From Arthrobacter glacialis (GTDB lineage Bacteria > Actinomycetota > Actinomycetes > Actinomycetales > Micrococcaceae): a DNA stretch of 64,000 nucleotides. The stretch lies in contig NZ_PPXC01000017.1 of assembly GCF_002909445.1 (NCBI RefSeq), forward strand, positions 28,016-92,015. Direction: 5' to 3'. The translations under genes and the position numbers were made by a program. The notes under the pieces were generated by a model. The model did not search any database. It was not told where the DNA came from and was given only the letters and a program-made list of their open reading frames with translations. Positions 45,277-54,963 of the stretch are shown piece by piece; within the stretch, counting starts at the first letter, position 1, and every line of letters starts with the position of its first letter.

Positions 45277-46650
45277 CTAGCCGCGGCGAGCGGGCACTCC
45301 GACCTGCATCCACCGCCCGGTTCGAGCACGCAAGCCAAGGGTCAGGCCCCGGGCCCCCATGTAGCCCAGACTAAAGGCCATCCACACCCAGAACAGCCCC
45401 GGAACTGTGTCACCGCGGCCCAGTTGGGCCACCCAATACAGCAGAGGCAGGTAAACAACCAGATTCGCCATGCCCGCCAGTGCCAGGTAGCGGGCATCGC
45501 CGGCCCCAATGAGAACGCCGTCAAGCACGAACACATAACCCGCCAGTGGCTGCCCCACGGCCATGACCAGCAGGGCTGTGGCCAGGGCCGCATGGACGCT
45601 GGTGTCTGTGGTGAAGATCCATCCCACAGATCCAGAGACCGCCCACAGTGCAAAGCCTGTGATCGCCCCGAAGCCCACACCCCAGCGGGTCATGGTCCTC
45701 GTCAAGACACGCACCTGCACAATGTTGCCGGCGCCAAGTTCCTTGCCAATGAGCGCCTGGGCGGCGATGGCAAGCGCATCCAGGGCAAAAGCGAGAAAAG
45801 TGAAAATGGTCATGGCCAGTTGATGCGCGGCCAAGTTGTTGGGCCCTTGCGCTGTCACCACCACCACGGTGACCAGGATGGCCACCCGCAGTGACACGGT
45901 GCGCAGCATCAGCCAACTGCCCACCCTGGAAACGGTTCTCACCCCAGCCCAGTCGGGGCGCAGCCTGACGCTGTAGTGGCGTGCTGCCCGCACCACGATG
46001 ACCAGGTACACCGCAGCCATTCCCCATTGTGCAATGACAGTGCCGGCGGCAGCACCACCCACTGAGAAGTTGAATCCGTACACCAAAACAAAGTTCATGA
46101 CGATGTTCACGGCGAAACCGGCTGTGGCCACCAGCAAGGGTGTTTTAGTGTCTTGGAGTCCCCGCAAAACACCCATCGCCGCCATGACCAGTAGCATGGC
46201 CGGGATCCCAGCCATGCTAATCATGAGGTATTGCTGCGCGTAGGCAAGCACCTCGCCGCGTGCTCCCATGGCGCCCAGCAGCCCGTTGCCGGCGAATATG
46301 CCCACAGCGGCAAGCACCACACCCAAAATTGCCGCCAGCCATAGGCCGTCACGGCCAACGGCCACGGCTTGCGCATGTTGTCCAGCCCCTAGAAGGCGCG
46401 CAACGGCGGGGGTGGTGGAATATGCCAGGAACACCATGAGTCCCACGGCTGTCTGCAGAACCGTGGCCGCCAATCCCACGCCCGCCAATTGTTCGACACC
46501 CAGGTGCCCCACAATGGCTGAATCGGCCAAAAGGAATAGGGGCTCGGCAATGAGCGCGCCAAAGGCTGGTATTGCCAGTCCCCGAATCGCCCTGGCTGTG
46601 GAGCGGCGGGTTGCTCCGGACGTCTCCGGCGGCGTCGCTGATTTAGACAT
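45277..46650 (-). CDS. MATE-family efflux transporter (DinF-like)
   Basis: 457 residues, twelve membrane segments in two halves. The first half starts RGLAIPAFGALIAEPLFLLADSAIVGHLGVEQLAG, the hallmark of DinF/NorM MATE proteins. They export drugs or metabolites with H+ or Na+. It overlaps the LysR gene by 8 bp, so the regulator likely controls it. Confidence 0.88.
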   Translation of the reverse strand: MSKSATPPETSGATRRSTARAIRGLAIPAFGALIAEPLFLLADSAIVGHLGVEQLAGVGLAATVLQTAVGLMVFLAYSTTPAVARLLGAGQHAQAVAVGRDGLWLAAILGVVLAAVGIFAGNGLLGAMGARGEVLAYAQQYLMISMAGIPAMLLVMAAMGVLRGLQDTKTPLLVATAGFAVNIVMNFVLVYGFNFSVGGAAAGTVIAQWGMAAVYLVIVVRAARHYSVRLRPDWAGVRTVSRVGSWLMLRTVSLRVAILVTVVVVTAQGPNNLAAHQLAMTIFTFLAFALDALAIAAQALIGKELGAGNIVQVRVLTRTMTRWGVGFGAITGFALWAVSGSVGWIFTTDTSVHAALATALLVMAVGQPLAGYVFVLDGVLIGAGDARYLALAGMANLVVYLPLLYWVAQLGRGDTVPGLFWVWMAFSLGYMGARGLTLGLRARTGRWMQVGVPARRG

Positions 46651-47584
46651 GATTCAACAGTATCGGCCCCGGTGGCGGGTTGATTTCAAGCAGTTCTTCC
46701 ATAAGCTTCTGCAGGGCAGCGATGGTCTGCACAACACCTGCGCGCTCCATGGCCTCGGGCCGAGTCAATATATCTATCCGCCGTCCCAGCCGTGGTTCTC
46801 GCAGCGGAATCAAGACAAGTTGGGTGAAGAGATTTCGGTTGATGGTGTACCGGGGCATCAGGCTCACGCAATCACCGCGCTCCACCAAGGACGCCGCCAC
46901 GAAAAACTCATTGATGCGGTGGGCTACAACAACCTCCTCCCCCGCCAAGGTCCCTATCATTTCGATCGCCCCTTCCAAGGGGAACCCCCGATGCACTGAA
47001 ACCCACCGTTCCCCGCGCAGGTCATGCGGGCGCGCCTCCTTGAGCGCGGCCAGCCTGTGCCCGGCACTGACGGCTATGTCCAATGGCTCATACGCCAAGG
47101 GAGTCACGTGGACCCACTCGGGCCACGGCTCACTATTGGGCAGCCTGTGGGCAATCACCACGTCATGGTCAGCCGTCAGGGCTGCAAAATCCTGCTGGGC
47201 CACGTCCGCATCGGCAAGGTGCAGTTGTGGCCCGCTGCTGGCCAGTAAGGCTTGCTCCAGGGGGCCGAAGAAAGCCAACGCTGCGCTATGAAAGGCTGCC
47301 ACGTTGAGCGTTTCCGCAGTATCGTCCTTAAAGACACCCACAGCGGCATCGGCCCGGGCCAAGGCGATTTCCACCTCAACTGCTGCCCTGCACAGGGCAA
47401 GACCAGCCGGGGTGAGGGCCGTGCGCCTGCCCGCCTTGTAGGTAAGTGCCGTGCCCGCAGAGCGTTGCAGCGCGCTGAGCTGCTGTGATACGGACGACGC
47501 CGTGACGTGCAGTGCCAGCGCAGCGGCGGCAATGCTTCCCCTCGCCTGAACCTCACGCAGAGCCCGCAATTGTCCCAATTCCAT
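46643..47584 (-). CDS. LysR-family transcriptional regulator
   Basis: 313 residues. The N-terminal winged HTH is LRALREVQARGSIAAAALALHVTASSVSQQLSALQRSAGTALTYKAGRRTALTPAG split over residues 5-60. A substrate-binding domain follows. It is transcribed with the MATE gene and divergent from the EamA gene 72 bp away, the usual LysR arrangement. TAGTTT is 6 nt before its ATG, so the transcript may be leaderless. Confidence 0.88.
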   Translation of the reverse strand: MELGQLRALREVQARGSIAAAALALHVTASSVSQQLSALQRSAGTALTYKAGRRTALTPAGLALCRAAVEVEIALARADAAVGVFKDDTAETLNVAAFHSAALAFFGPLEQALLASSGPQLHLADADVAQQDFAALTADHDVVIAHRLPNSEPWPEWVHVTPLAYEPLDIAVSAGHRLAALKEARPHDLRGERWVSVHRGFPLEGAIEMIGTLAGEEVVVAHRINEFFVAASLVERGDCVSLMPRYTINRNLFTQLVLIPLREPRLGRRIDILTRPEAMERAGVVQTIAALQKLMEELLEINPPPGPILLNHV

Positions 47585-47656
47585 AAGTTCAAACTAATGC
47601 ATTGGGTGTCAAATCTGCTCTTGTTGTTATGTTTCCCGGCTTCGATCATTGAATGT

Positions 47657-48610
47657 GTGAAAAGAATCTGGATCCGCCTGCGCGTAGACCTGTCATTGCT
47701 GGCCGTTGCCGTCGTGTGGGGCAGCAGCTATTTGGTGACAAAGGATCTCAGCAGCGCAGCAAGTGTCCCTTCGCTGTTGGGCTGGCGTTTTGTGGTGGCC
47801 GCGGCGGCCCTGGGAATCCTGTGGATGTGGCGTGTGCGGCGTATTCCTGGCCGCGCTGAGGCGTGGACGGGTGTGCTGCTGGGGCTGACCCAGGCGGGCG
47901 TGCTTTTTCTGGAAACATTTGGCGTGGCCCAGACGCAGGCCAGCACTGCCGGGCTGATCATCTCACTGACAGTGATTTTCACGCCGTTGCTGGATGCCGC
48001 GGCAGCGCGGCGGTGGCTGCCACCGCAGTACTTTGTGGCTGCCGTGGTCTCCACAGTGGGGGTTGCCCTGTTGACAACAGGCGCCGGCTTTCGCAGCCCC
48101 CAACCGGGCGATCTGCTCATGCTGGCCGCCGCCTTGGCCCGCGCAATCCATGTGAGCCTGCTGGGGACCCTGACACGCGACAAGCTCTACAGTTCCATCA
48201 CTGTGACCCTCATCCAGTCAGTGGTGTGCGCTCTGCTCGGCATTGCGCTGGATCCGGCAGGAATGGTCACTTCAGCCATGAGCTTCTCCCCCGCAGCATG
48301 GCTGAGCGTCTTGTACTTGGGGCTGGCGTGCAGCGTTTTTGCGTTCCTTGTCCAGCTCTGGGCTGTGCGGCGCACCTCAGCCTCCCGCGCGAGTCTATTG
48401 ATGGGCACCGAACCGCTCTGGGCGGTTCTGCTGGGAGTGGTGGTGGCCGGTGAGTCGCTCGGCTGGCCGGGCGCTGGCGGATGCCTGCTAATAATTGGGG
48501 GCTGCCATGCCGGGCAAAGGATCGAGGCTACGTTCCGGGCTGCGGCAATTGTTGTGGAGCCGGACCCGGCCGGGCCTCCACAACAATTGCACAAGGACCT
48601 TATTGGCTAG
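47657..48610 (+). CDS. EamA/DMT-family transporter
   Basis: 317 residues if started at the GTG at 47657; an in-frame ATG at 47597 is an alternative and the frame is open to 47507. Ten membrane segments; the first repeat starts LSLLAVAVVWGSSYLVTKDLS and the second ends SRASLLMGTEPLWAVLLGVVVAGESLGW. It probably exports a metabolite under LysR control. Its last codons run through the hairpin at 48545-48590. Confidence 0.8.
   Translation: MKRIWIRLRVDLSLLAVAVVWGSSYLVTKDLSSAASVPSLLGWRFVVAAAALGILWMWRVRRIPGRAEAWTGVLLGLTQAGVLFLETFGVAQTQASTAGLIISLTVIFTPLLDAAAARRWLPPQYFVAAVVSTVGVALLTTGAGFRSPQPGDLLMLAAALARAIHVSLLGTLTRDKLYSSITVTLIQSVVCALLGIALDPAGMVTSAMSFSPAAWLSVLYLGLACSVFAFLVQLWAVRRTSASRASLLMGTEPLWAVLLGVVVAGESLGWPGAGGCLLIIGGCHAGQRIEATFRAAAIVVEPDPAGPPQQLHKDLIG
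48545..48590. terminator. Hairpin between convergent EamA and dnaB
   Basis: Perfect 15-bp arms GCAATTGTTGTGGAG / CTCCACAACAATTGC around a 16-nt GC-rich centre. It overlaps the last ~20 codons of the EamA gene and precedes the dnaB stop. It may end dnaB transcription on the minus strand; no T-tract is seen. Confidence 0.6.
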
Positions 48611-49986
48611 TAGCCGCCGCCATTGTCGCTGGCCATGTTGGCGAAGCGGGAGTAGTGACCCTGGAAGCCCACCACAATGGTCTTGGTGGGGCCGTTACGG
48701 TGCTTGGCTACGATCACATCGGCTTCACCGGCGCGGGCAGATTCCTTGTCGTAAATATCCTCACGGTGCAGCAGTATGACCATGTCGGCATCCTGCTCAA
48801 TCGAGCCTGATTCACGAAGATCCGAAACCATGGGCTTCTTGTCCGTTCGCTGCTCGGAACCACGGTTCAGCTGTGACAGCGCGACGACGGGAACCTGCAG
48901 TTCCTTGGCCAGGAGCTTCAAGGCACGGGAGAACTCGGAGACTTCCTGCTGGCGCGATTCCACGCGCTTGCCCGAGGACATGAGCTGCAGGTAGTCCAAG
49001 ATGACCAATTTCAGGTCATGCTGTTGTTTCAGCCGGCGACACTTGGCGCGGATCTCCATGAGGGACATATTGGGTGAATCGTCAATGAAAAGCGGTGCCT
49101 CATTCATCTTGCCCATGGTGGTGGCAATCTTGGACCATTGATCGTCTTTGACGGTTCCCTTGCGCAAGTCCTGCAGGCTGATGGTGGCCTCTGCGGAGAG
49201 CAGGCGCATGGCAATTTCATTGCGGCCCATTTCCAGGGAGAACACCACGGTGGCCATATTGTGGTCAATGGCCGCCGAACGCGCCCAGTCAAGGGCGAAC
49301 GTGGACTTACCGACGGCCGGCCTGGCTGCAATAACGATCATCTGACCGGGGTGGAGCCCGTTGGTCAGCTCATCAAATTCGTAAAAACCTGTGGGCACAC
49401 CCGTCATGCCTTCGCCCTTGTGCCCGGACGCCTCAATTTCATCCACAGTGGATTCCATGACGTCCTTGAGCAGCACGTAGTCCTCAGTGCTGCGGCGTTC
49501 GGCCACGGCAAAGATCTCCGCCTGGGCGGCGTTGACCACGTCCTCCACTTCGCCGTCCTGGGCATAGCCCATCTGGACGATCTTGGTGCCAGCTGTGACC
49601 AAGCGGCGCAGCACGGCCCTCTCAGCTACGATTTCGGCGTAAAAGCCTGCGTTGGCGGCCGTGGGCACAGACTGGATGAGCTGATGCAGGTAGGCGGCGC
49701 CACCGACCTTGGTGATTTCAGTGCGCTTGGTCAGCTCATCGGAGACAGTGACGGCGTCGGCGGGTTCGCCGCGGCCGTAGAGATCCAAGATGGCCTCATA
49801 GATGCTCTCGTGGGCCGGGCGGTAAAAGTCGTTGCCCCGCAATACTTCAACGACGTCGGCAATGGCGTCCTTGGAGAGCATCATGCCGCCCAAAACACTT
49901 TGTTCGGCCACGAGATCCTGCGGCGGTGTCCTGGCGAAATCCGGTTCGCGCGAGGAAGTCTCTGCTTCTCGACTTGAAGCTGACAT
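48607..49986 (-). CDS. dnaB: Replicative DNA helicase
   Basis: 459 residues from the ATG at 49986; the in-frame extension to 50136 looks non-coding. N-terminal dimerisation domain DLVAEQSVLGGMMLSKDAI. RecA-type core: Walker A ARPAVGKSTFALDWARS, Walker B LVILDYLQLMSSG, and the SQLNRGSEQR and DADMVILLHRED motifs. No intein is present, in contrast to some actinobacterial DnaB. It unwinds DNA at the replication fork. The upstream gap carries many DnaA-box-like sequences. Confidence 0.95.
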   Translation of the reverse strand: MSASSREAETSSREPDFARTPPQDLVAEQSVLGGMMLSKDAIADVVEVLRGNDFYRPAHESIYEAILDLYGRGEPADAVTVSDELTKRTEITKVGGAAYLHQLIQSVPTAANAGFYAEIVAERAVLRRLVTAGTKIVQMGYAQDGEVEDVVNAAQAEIFAVAERRSTEDYVLLKDVMESTVDEIEASGHKGEGMTGVPTGFYEFDELTNGLHPGQMIVIAARPAVGKSTFALDWARSAAIDHNMATVVFSLEMGRNEIAMRLLSAEATISLQDLRKGTVKDDQWSKIATTMGKMNEAPLFIDDSPNMSLMEIRAKCRRLKQQHDLKLVILDYLQLMSSGKRVESRQQEVSEFSRALKLLAKELQVPVVALSQLNRGSEQRTDKKPMVSDLRESGSIEQDADMVILLHREDIYDKESARAGEADVIVAKHRNGPTKTIVVGFQGHYSRFANMASDNGGGY

Positions 49987-50148
49987 AAGTTGGTGCCCAC
50001 TTTCTGCCCTGCTGGCCGGGCCTTTCCACCGCGCATTGGCGATGCATTCTTTGCTACTACTCCTCCTTACCAGCTGATACCGACAAAGTTGTCGTTGCAG
50101 AGGGGTCATTGGCAACGTTAGACGCAAGAACTCCAACTACCAACCCCG

Positions 50149-50394
50149 TTGTCCACTGCCCCTGTGGATAACCGGTGCATTAAGTGCCTCTGCTTGTGCA
50201 CAGGATGGGGACAAGCATGTGGACAAGTCTGGTGAAGACCCAAAAAGAGGCTCCTGACCTGCATAAACACTCCCCACCGCCTGTGGATGAATAGTTTTTT
50301 GGCACAATTTTCATGGCCCCACCGACGCTTGGTACAAACGTTAATCACAAATGGCGCGGGGGATATCCACAGACATATGTCAGTCTGTGGATAT
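50149..50394. other. Cluster of DnaA-box-like nonamers upstream of dnaB
   Basis: In the 442-bp gap 49987-50428 I find seven nonamers close to TTATCCACA/TTGTCCACA: TTGTCCACT (50149), TGTGGATAA (50163, perfect complement), TGGGGACAA (50206), TGTGGACAA (50218, perfect complement of the high-GC consensus), TGTGGATGA (50282), ATATCCACA (50363) and TGTGGATAT (50386). The last two lie in the arms of a hairpin. They may allow DnaA to control dnaB or titrate DnaA. It is not a standard oriC, which should lie between dnaA and dnaN. Confidence 0.6.
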
Positions 50395-50401
50395 CCCCCG
50401 C
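50356..50401. terminator. Hairpin after the fucosidase gene
   Basis: Perfect 19-bp arms GCGGGGGATATCCACAGAC and its complement with an 8-nt loop, 28 bp after the fucosidase stop on the minus strand. Each arm contains a TATCCACA DnaA-box core. There is no T-tract. Confidence 0.65.
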
Positions 50402-50428
50402 CGCACTGGGCCCGCTCGCACACTTCCT

Positions 50429-53400
50429 TTATGCGCGCTTGGGCATGTGCTTCCTTCTGGACCTCACAACGAGGGCCACACCGGCAGCAACAATCAGCAA
50501 CCCGAACGCCATCACCAGGGCCAGACCGCTTGCGCCAGTGTTGGACAGTTCGTCGTGTCCGGGTACGGTCACTGCGGTTTCCATGGCGGTGATAAGCACG
50601 GGCACCACCACCGCGTGACTGGAACTCTGCCCCGTCAAGGTCACTGTGTGCTCGCCCAGGGCGAAGCCAACAGGGACCCTCCAGCTGACCTTGACATTGC
50701 CCTTGGCATCAGCCGTGAAGGTGCCCATCTCCACGGGTGTGGATCGGATGACTGCAGTGACCAGCTCGTTCGGCGTGAAACCGCTTCCCGTGACAAGCAG
50801 TGAGTCACCTTGGGCGGCCGTCACTGTTGCACCCGCTGTGGTCGACGACGTCGGCACGGCAGTTCCCGTGACAGTCGCCGTTGCGCTGGGTGTTGCTGAC
50901 GGAGACACACTCGGCGTTGAGCTCGGCGTCGCAGACGGTGTTCCGCTTGGTGCCGCTGACGGTGACGCACTGGGCGTTGCCGACGGTGTGGCGCTCGGTG
51001 ACACTGACGGAGTCACCGACTGCGTCGAGCTCGGTGTCGCTGAGGGTGTCGCCGATGCGCTCGGCGTTGCCGTTGCCGTGGGGTCGGCAATACGCTCACT
51101 GGCCACGAACTCGCCACAAGCAACCCACTTTTGTTCGAAGGACGTTACGCCCGTCATGCGGACAAACCGTGCCGGTGAACCATTCAAGGCGACATTCTGA
51201 ACGGCTGTGGTGTTGGCCCAGGTGGCAGCTACGGGAGCGGCCCATGTAATTCCATCAAGGCTGGTCTCAAGGGTGACATCCTTGATACGGCCATTGGCAG
51301 AAGCCCGTCCCTGACACCCGGCGGAAACCAGGTTGCGCGTCTTGCCCAGGTCGATGATGACCCAGTGCGGGGGCGGTGTTGAGTTGGCACTCCACGCCGT
51401 GCTCCAGCCCGGCTCCTGGTTGCAGTCAACCACGTTGCTCGCGGGGCGCTGTTCGGAGGCTGTTTCCTGGCTGCTGAATCCGATGACAGTCATGTCCGAG
51501 CACAGCACGGGGGCAATGGTTCCGCCGGCAGTGGCCGTCGCTGTGGGTGTGGCTGTCGCGGACGGTGACGGCGAAGGCGAAGCCGTTGGGGTGGGCGTGG
51601 TGCCTCCGTCAACAGACTTCTTGGCGTTGAACTCGCCACAGGTGACCCATTTGTTGGCATTGGTGCCGTCGCCGAGGGTTTCAATGCCCGTGAACTTCAC
51701 GTAGCGGGCCTCAACCCCATTGAGCTGAATCCACTTGGCGTCGGTGTTGTTGGCCCAGGTGGCCACTGTGGGTGCACTCCAGGTGACACCGTCAAGGCTG
51801 GTTGCCATGCTGGCCTTGGTGATGCGGCCGTTCAAAGCCGGGCGCGGGGTGCAACCGGCAGCCGTGAGCTTCACGGTGGAGCCCAAATCAATGACAGCCC
51901 AGTGCGGCGGCGGCGTGGAATTTATACTCCATGCCGTGTGCCACATGGTGGTGGTGTCACAGTCGGTCATGTTGATGCCGCGACCGTTCTCGCCAGCGGT
52001 TTCCTCACTGCTGACGGTTGTCACAGTCATGGCGGTGCAGGGCACAACTGTGGGGTCAGTAACAACAATGGCATGATCGGTGGTCAGGGTGCTGCCGCCG
52101 CTTGTCAGCGTGGCCGCCACTTTGGCCGCGCCCAGAGGAGCAAGCGAGGGCTTGATCTTGAACTTCGCCTGGGCGCTGGTGCCCTGCGCAACTGCTGGGG
52201 TGGACGCCGTCGCCGGTTCCACGCTCCATCCTGCCGGGGCGGAGATGGCCAGCGAACCGGCCGCCAAGGCTGCGCCCGGTGCGTTGAGGTTGACGGTGAG
52301 GTCGAACGCCGTGCCGCCGGCAATAGTGGCCGGGGCGTCAATGGTGACATTGGCGGTGGAGGAGATCACGTACTTGACGCCCGCAACGCCGTCGAACGTC
52401 ACAATGCCATCGGCACCCTTGACGGCCGCAATGGTGGCGCCAGTGGTTTCATTCTTGACAGTGAACTTGCCGTCAAACATGGCCGAACGGACAGCGAGCG
52501 GGCCTGACTTGCCCGGCTGCAGGACGGCACCCGTAGGTGCCCCATTGGCCCAGGACATGCCAACTTCAACGTTGCCGCGAGCCTTGAGGCCAGAGACCGC
52601 TCCCGTGGCCCAGTTGGCCGGCAGTGCGGGCAGCAGGTCAATGGCGTTGGACTGGGACTGCAGCAGCATTTCCGCAACACCGGAGGTGGCGCCAAAGTTG
52701 CCGTCAATCTGGAACGGCGGGTGCGCATCCCAGAGGTTGTCGTAGACGTTGTTCTTCAGCAGGGCTGAGAGCATCTTCTGTGAGCCGTCGCCGTCCAGCA
52801 GGCGGGCCAGGAAGTTGATCTTCCAGGCCTTGGACCATCCGGTGGCACCGTCGCCGCGGGCATCGAGTGACTTGCGGGCAGCAGCTGCAAGCACCGGATC
52901 GTTGCGGACGTCAATGGCGTCGCCCGGGTAGAGGGCAAAGAGGTTGGAGGCGTGGCGGTGCTGGTTGGTGGGCGTGTCGATCGAGGTGTTCTCGATCTTC
53001 CACTCCTTGATCTGGCCCCAGGAGCCAACAGCCAGGCCCGGATCCAACTTGTTCAAGGCGCTTGTCAGTGACGCCTGGAAGGCTGCATCAGTGTTCAAAA
53101 CCTTGGCAGCTTCCAGCGTGTCCTTGAGCAGGTTCACAACAATCTGCTGGGACATGGCGGCACCGGCAGTGAACGGGCCCTGCTCCGGCGAGTAGCTAGG
53201 AGTAACCACCAGGCGGTTGTTGTCACGCGGGTCCGGCTGCAGGTTGTGAATCCAGAACTCGGCAGCACCCTTCATCATGGGGTAGGCCTTGGTCTGCAGG
53301 TAGGCAACATCGCCGGTGAAGGCGTAGTGCTCGTAAACAGGCTGCATCATCCAGGCTGCCGCTTCAGGCATCCAGAAGGACTCGGCCCAGTCGTGAACAC

Positions 53401-54871
53401 CCGTGAAGCCAAAAATGTTGGTGTTCTGGTTGACAATCCAGCCGGGGGAATCCGCGCCAAAGATGGACTTGGAGGTTACCTTGCCGGGCTCAACGAGCGC
53501 TTCCATGAAGTCGTTGAGCGGCTCGGCCGTTTCCGAAAGGTTTGTCACCTCGGAGAGCCAGTAGTTCATCTGCAGGTTGATGTTGGTGTGGTAGTCAGCC
53601 TGCCACGGCGGGGTGTTCCTGTCATTCCACAGGCCCTGCAAGTTCGCCGGCAGTGAGCCCGGGCGGGAGCTTGCAATCATCATGTAGCGGCCGTAGTTGA
53701 AGAACAGAGCCTCCAGGGCCTTGTCCCCTTCGGAGCCATTGCCCTTGTACTGTGAGCGCAGGGTATTGGTGGGAATGTCGGCAGGCAGGTGGCCGCCAAT
53801 GTTCAGGCTCATGTTGTCATAGAGGCCCTTGTAGTCGGCAATGTGCGCCGCCTTCACAGCGTCATGGCCCTTGGCAACGGCACCGTCGACGGCGACCGTT
53901 ACGGCCGCGTGCGGGTCAACCCCCCGGTAGCTGGGGTAGTTGTCCTTGTAGTCGGTTCCCATGCTCATGTACATGGTGGAGCTCGTGGCGCCTGTGACCT
54001 TGAGGTTGTTGCCCTCGACCGTGACGGTGCCACCATCGGTCACTACGTGGGCCGCCATCTCGTACTTCAAGCCGTTGTCGGCAACAACACCCTTGACAGT
54101 GATGCGGTTGCCGGCAGCCGTCTGCACGGCACCGTTGGGCGAGGTGAAGCGTGTGGTGAAGTTGATTTCCCCGGCTCGGTCGGCGGCGAAGCGGGACACC
54201 AAAACGTTGTCCGGGTAGGAGGAGAAGAAGGAGCGCTGCACCTTGGTGCCATTGCTCTTCGTGTAGCTGACACCGGCCACGGCGTTGCCCAGGTTCAGGT
54301 CGCGGCGGTAGTTGGTGGTCCCGGCAGCATCAGGGACGTCGAAGTAGAACTGGCCAAAGTTCAGGTAGGAACCAAAGCCCGGGATGACCCCGCCCGGCAG
54401 GCTGTAGGAGGGGATGCCGAGCTTGCTGGCCACGGCGCCGGGAGACATGGAGCCGTTGGCTGTAATCTCGTCCCGCACCTCCTTGAGCTTTCCATTCTTG
54501 GAACCGTCCGAGGGCCAGTTGCCGCCCGTCCAGCCTTCCTTGGACCCGGGACCGCCGGACCACAGGGAGTCCACGTTCAGGCTCAACCGCTCACTGGCCA
54601 GGCCACCGAAGACGTTGGCGCCTTGGTGTCCGCCACCGATGGGCAGCGACTGGGTTTCCCAGTTGGTGGCCGGGGAGGTGTACCAAAGCATCTGGTCGGT
54701 CTCGGGAATCTGGGATCCTGCAACGATGCCGGCAGAGGTTATGGGGGCAACGGGAGTTTCAGCTGCGTTGGCACCAGCTATGGTGGTGAATCCCAGGCCA
54801 ACTACCACGGCCAAGGCGCACACGGCGGCTATTGGCTTGGTAAAAGTTTTTCGCATGTTTGGCAGAACCAT
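50429..54871 (-). CDS. Secreted, wall-anchored alpha-L-fucosidase, GH95, with discoidin-type domains
   Basis: 1480 residues; ATG at 54871 with GAGGG 4-5 nt upstream. A signal peptide ends near GANAAE. The GH95 region (residues ~55-830) starts YTSPATNWETQSLPIGGG. Expected catalytic residues are present: Asn430 and Asn432 in HTNINLQMNYW, Glu563 in YSPEQGPF and Asp723 in IDGNFG. A NEW3-like beta-domain follows (~850-960), then two F5/8 type C-like domains (~970-1090 and ~1120-1250), a Ser/Thr/Pro/Ala repeat linker and a final beta-domain. The C-terminus has LSNTG, a hydrophobic helix and RSRRKH, a sortase-type anchor. It releases terminal alpha-1,2-fucose from glycans outside the cell. Confidence 0.88.
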   Translation of the reverse strand: MVLPNMRKTFTKPIAAVCALAVVVGLGFTTIAGANAAETPVAPITSAGIVAGSQIPETDQMLWYTSPATNWETQSLPIGGGHQGANVFGGLASERLSLNVDSLWSGGPGSKEGWTGGNWPSDGSKNGKLKEVRDEITANGSMSPGAVASKLGIPSYSLPGGVIPGFGSYLNFGQFYFDVPDAAGTTNYRRDLNLGNAVAGVSYTKSNGTKVQRSFFSSYPDNVLVSRFAADRAGEINFTTRFTSPNGAVQTAAGNRITVKGVVADNGLKYEMAAHVVTDGGTVTVEGNNLKVTGATSSTMYMSMGTDYKDNYPSYRGVDPHAAVTVAVDGAVAKGHDAVKAAHIADYKGLYDNMSLNIGGHLPADIPTNTLRSQYKGNGSEGDKALEALFFNYGRYMMIASSRPGSLPANLQGLWNDRNTPPWQADYHTNINLQMNYWLSEVTNLSETAEPLNDFMEALVEPGKVTSKSIFGADSPGWIVNQNTNIFGFTGVHDWAESFWMPEAAAWMMQPVYEHYAFTGDVAYLQTKAYPMMKGAAEFWIHNLQPDPRDNNRLVVTPSYSPEQGPFTAGAAMSQQIVVNLLKDTLEAAKVLNTDAAFQASLTSALNKLDPGLAVGSWGQIKEWKIENTSIDTPTNQHRHASNLFALYPGDAIDVRNDPVLAAAARKSLDARGDGATGWSKAWKINFLARLLDGDGSQKMLSALLKNNVYDNLWDAHPPFQIDGNFGATSGVAEMLLQSQSNAIDLLPALPANWATGAVSGLKARGNVEVGMSWANGAPTGAVLQPGKSGPLAVRSAMFDGKFTVKNETTGATIAAVKGADGIVTFDGVAGVKYVISSTANVTIDAPATIAGGTAFDLTVNLNAPGAALAAGSLAISAPAGWSVEPATASTPAVAQGTSAQAKFKIKPSLAPLGAAKVAATLTSGGSTLTTDHAIVVTDPTVVPCTAMTVTTVSSEETAGENGRGINMTDCDTTTMWHTAWSINSTPPPHWAVIDLGSTVKLTAAGCTPRPALNGRITKASMATSLDGVTWSAPTVATWANNTDAKWIQLNGVEARYVKFTGIETLGDGTNANKWVTCGEFNAKKSVDGGTTPTPTASPSPSPSATATPTATATAGGTIAPVLCSDMTVIGFSSQETASEQRPASNVVDCNQEPGWSTAWSANSTPPPHWVIIDLGKTRNLVSAGCQGRASANGRIKDVTLETSLDGITWAAPVAATWANTTAVQNVALNGSPARFVRMTGVTSFEQKWVACGEFVASERIADPTATATPSASATPSATPSSTQSVTPSVSPSATPSATPSASPSAAPSGTPSATPSSTPSVSPSATPSATATVTGTAVPTSSTTAGATVTAAQGDSLLVTGSGFTPNELVTAVIRSTPVEMGTFTADAKGNVKVSWRVPVGFALGEHTVTLTGQSSSHAVVVPVLITAMETAVTVPGHDELSNTGASGLALVMAFGLLIVAAGVALVVRSRRKHMPKRA
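50840..51090 (-). repeat. Low-complexity repeat encoding the fucosidase Ser/Pro/Thr linker
   Basis: About 80 codons of imperfect 12-15-bp units encode SATPSATPS-type repeats (residues ~1261-1344). A shorter similar run at about 51515-51620 joins the two discoidin-like domains. Such linkers span the cell wall and vary in length between strains by slippage. Confidence 0.75.
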
Positions 54872-54963
54872 AATCCCTCAACAAAGAAGCAGGCTGCCCC
54901 ACGGACTCACGAACCCCGGACGCGCAGCATGATATGGATAACAAAGTGACAGGCCCCACAGTA

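Noticed and set aside
50149-50394. Chromosomal replication origin oriC at the DnaA-box cluster
   Set aside because: No dnaA, dnaN or gyrase genes flank it and there is no clear AT-rich unwinding element; the boxes are better described as a regulatory or titration cluster.
50840-51090. CRISPR-like or intergenic tandem repeat
   Set aside because: The repeats are in frame within the fucosidase coding region and encode a Ser/Pro/Thr linker; there are no unique spacers.
53789-54949. 386-codon plus-strand open frame inside the fucosidase gene
   Set aside because: It is the shadow of the conserved GH95 domain on the other strand and has no domain or start signal.
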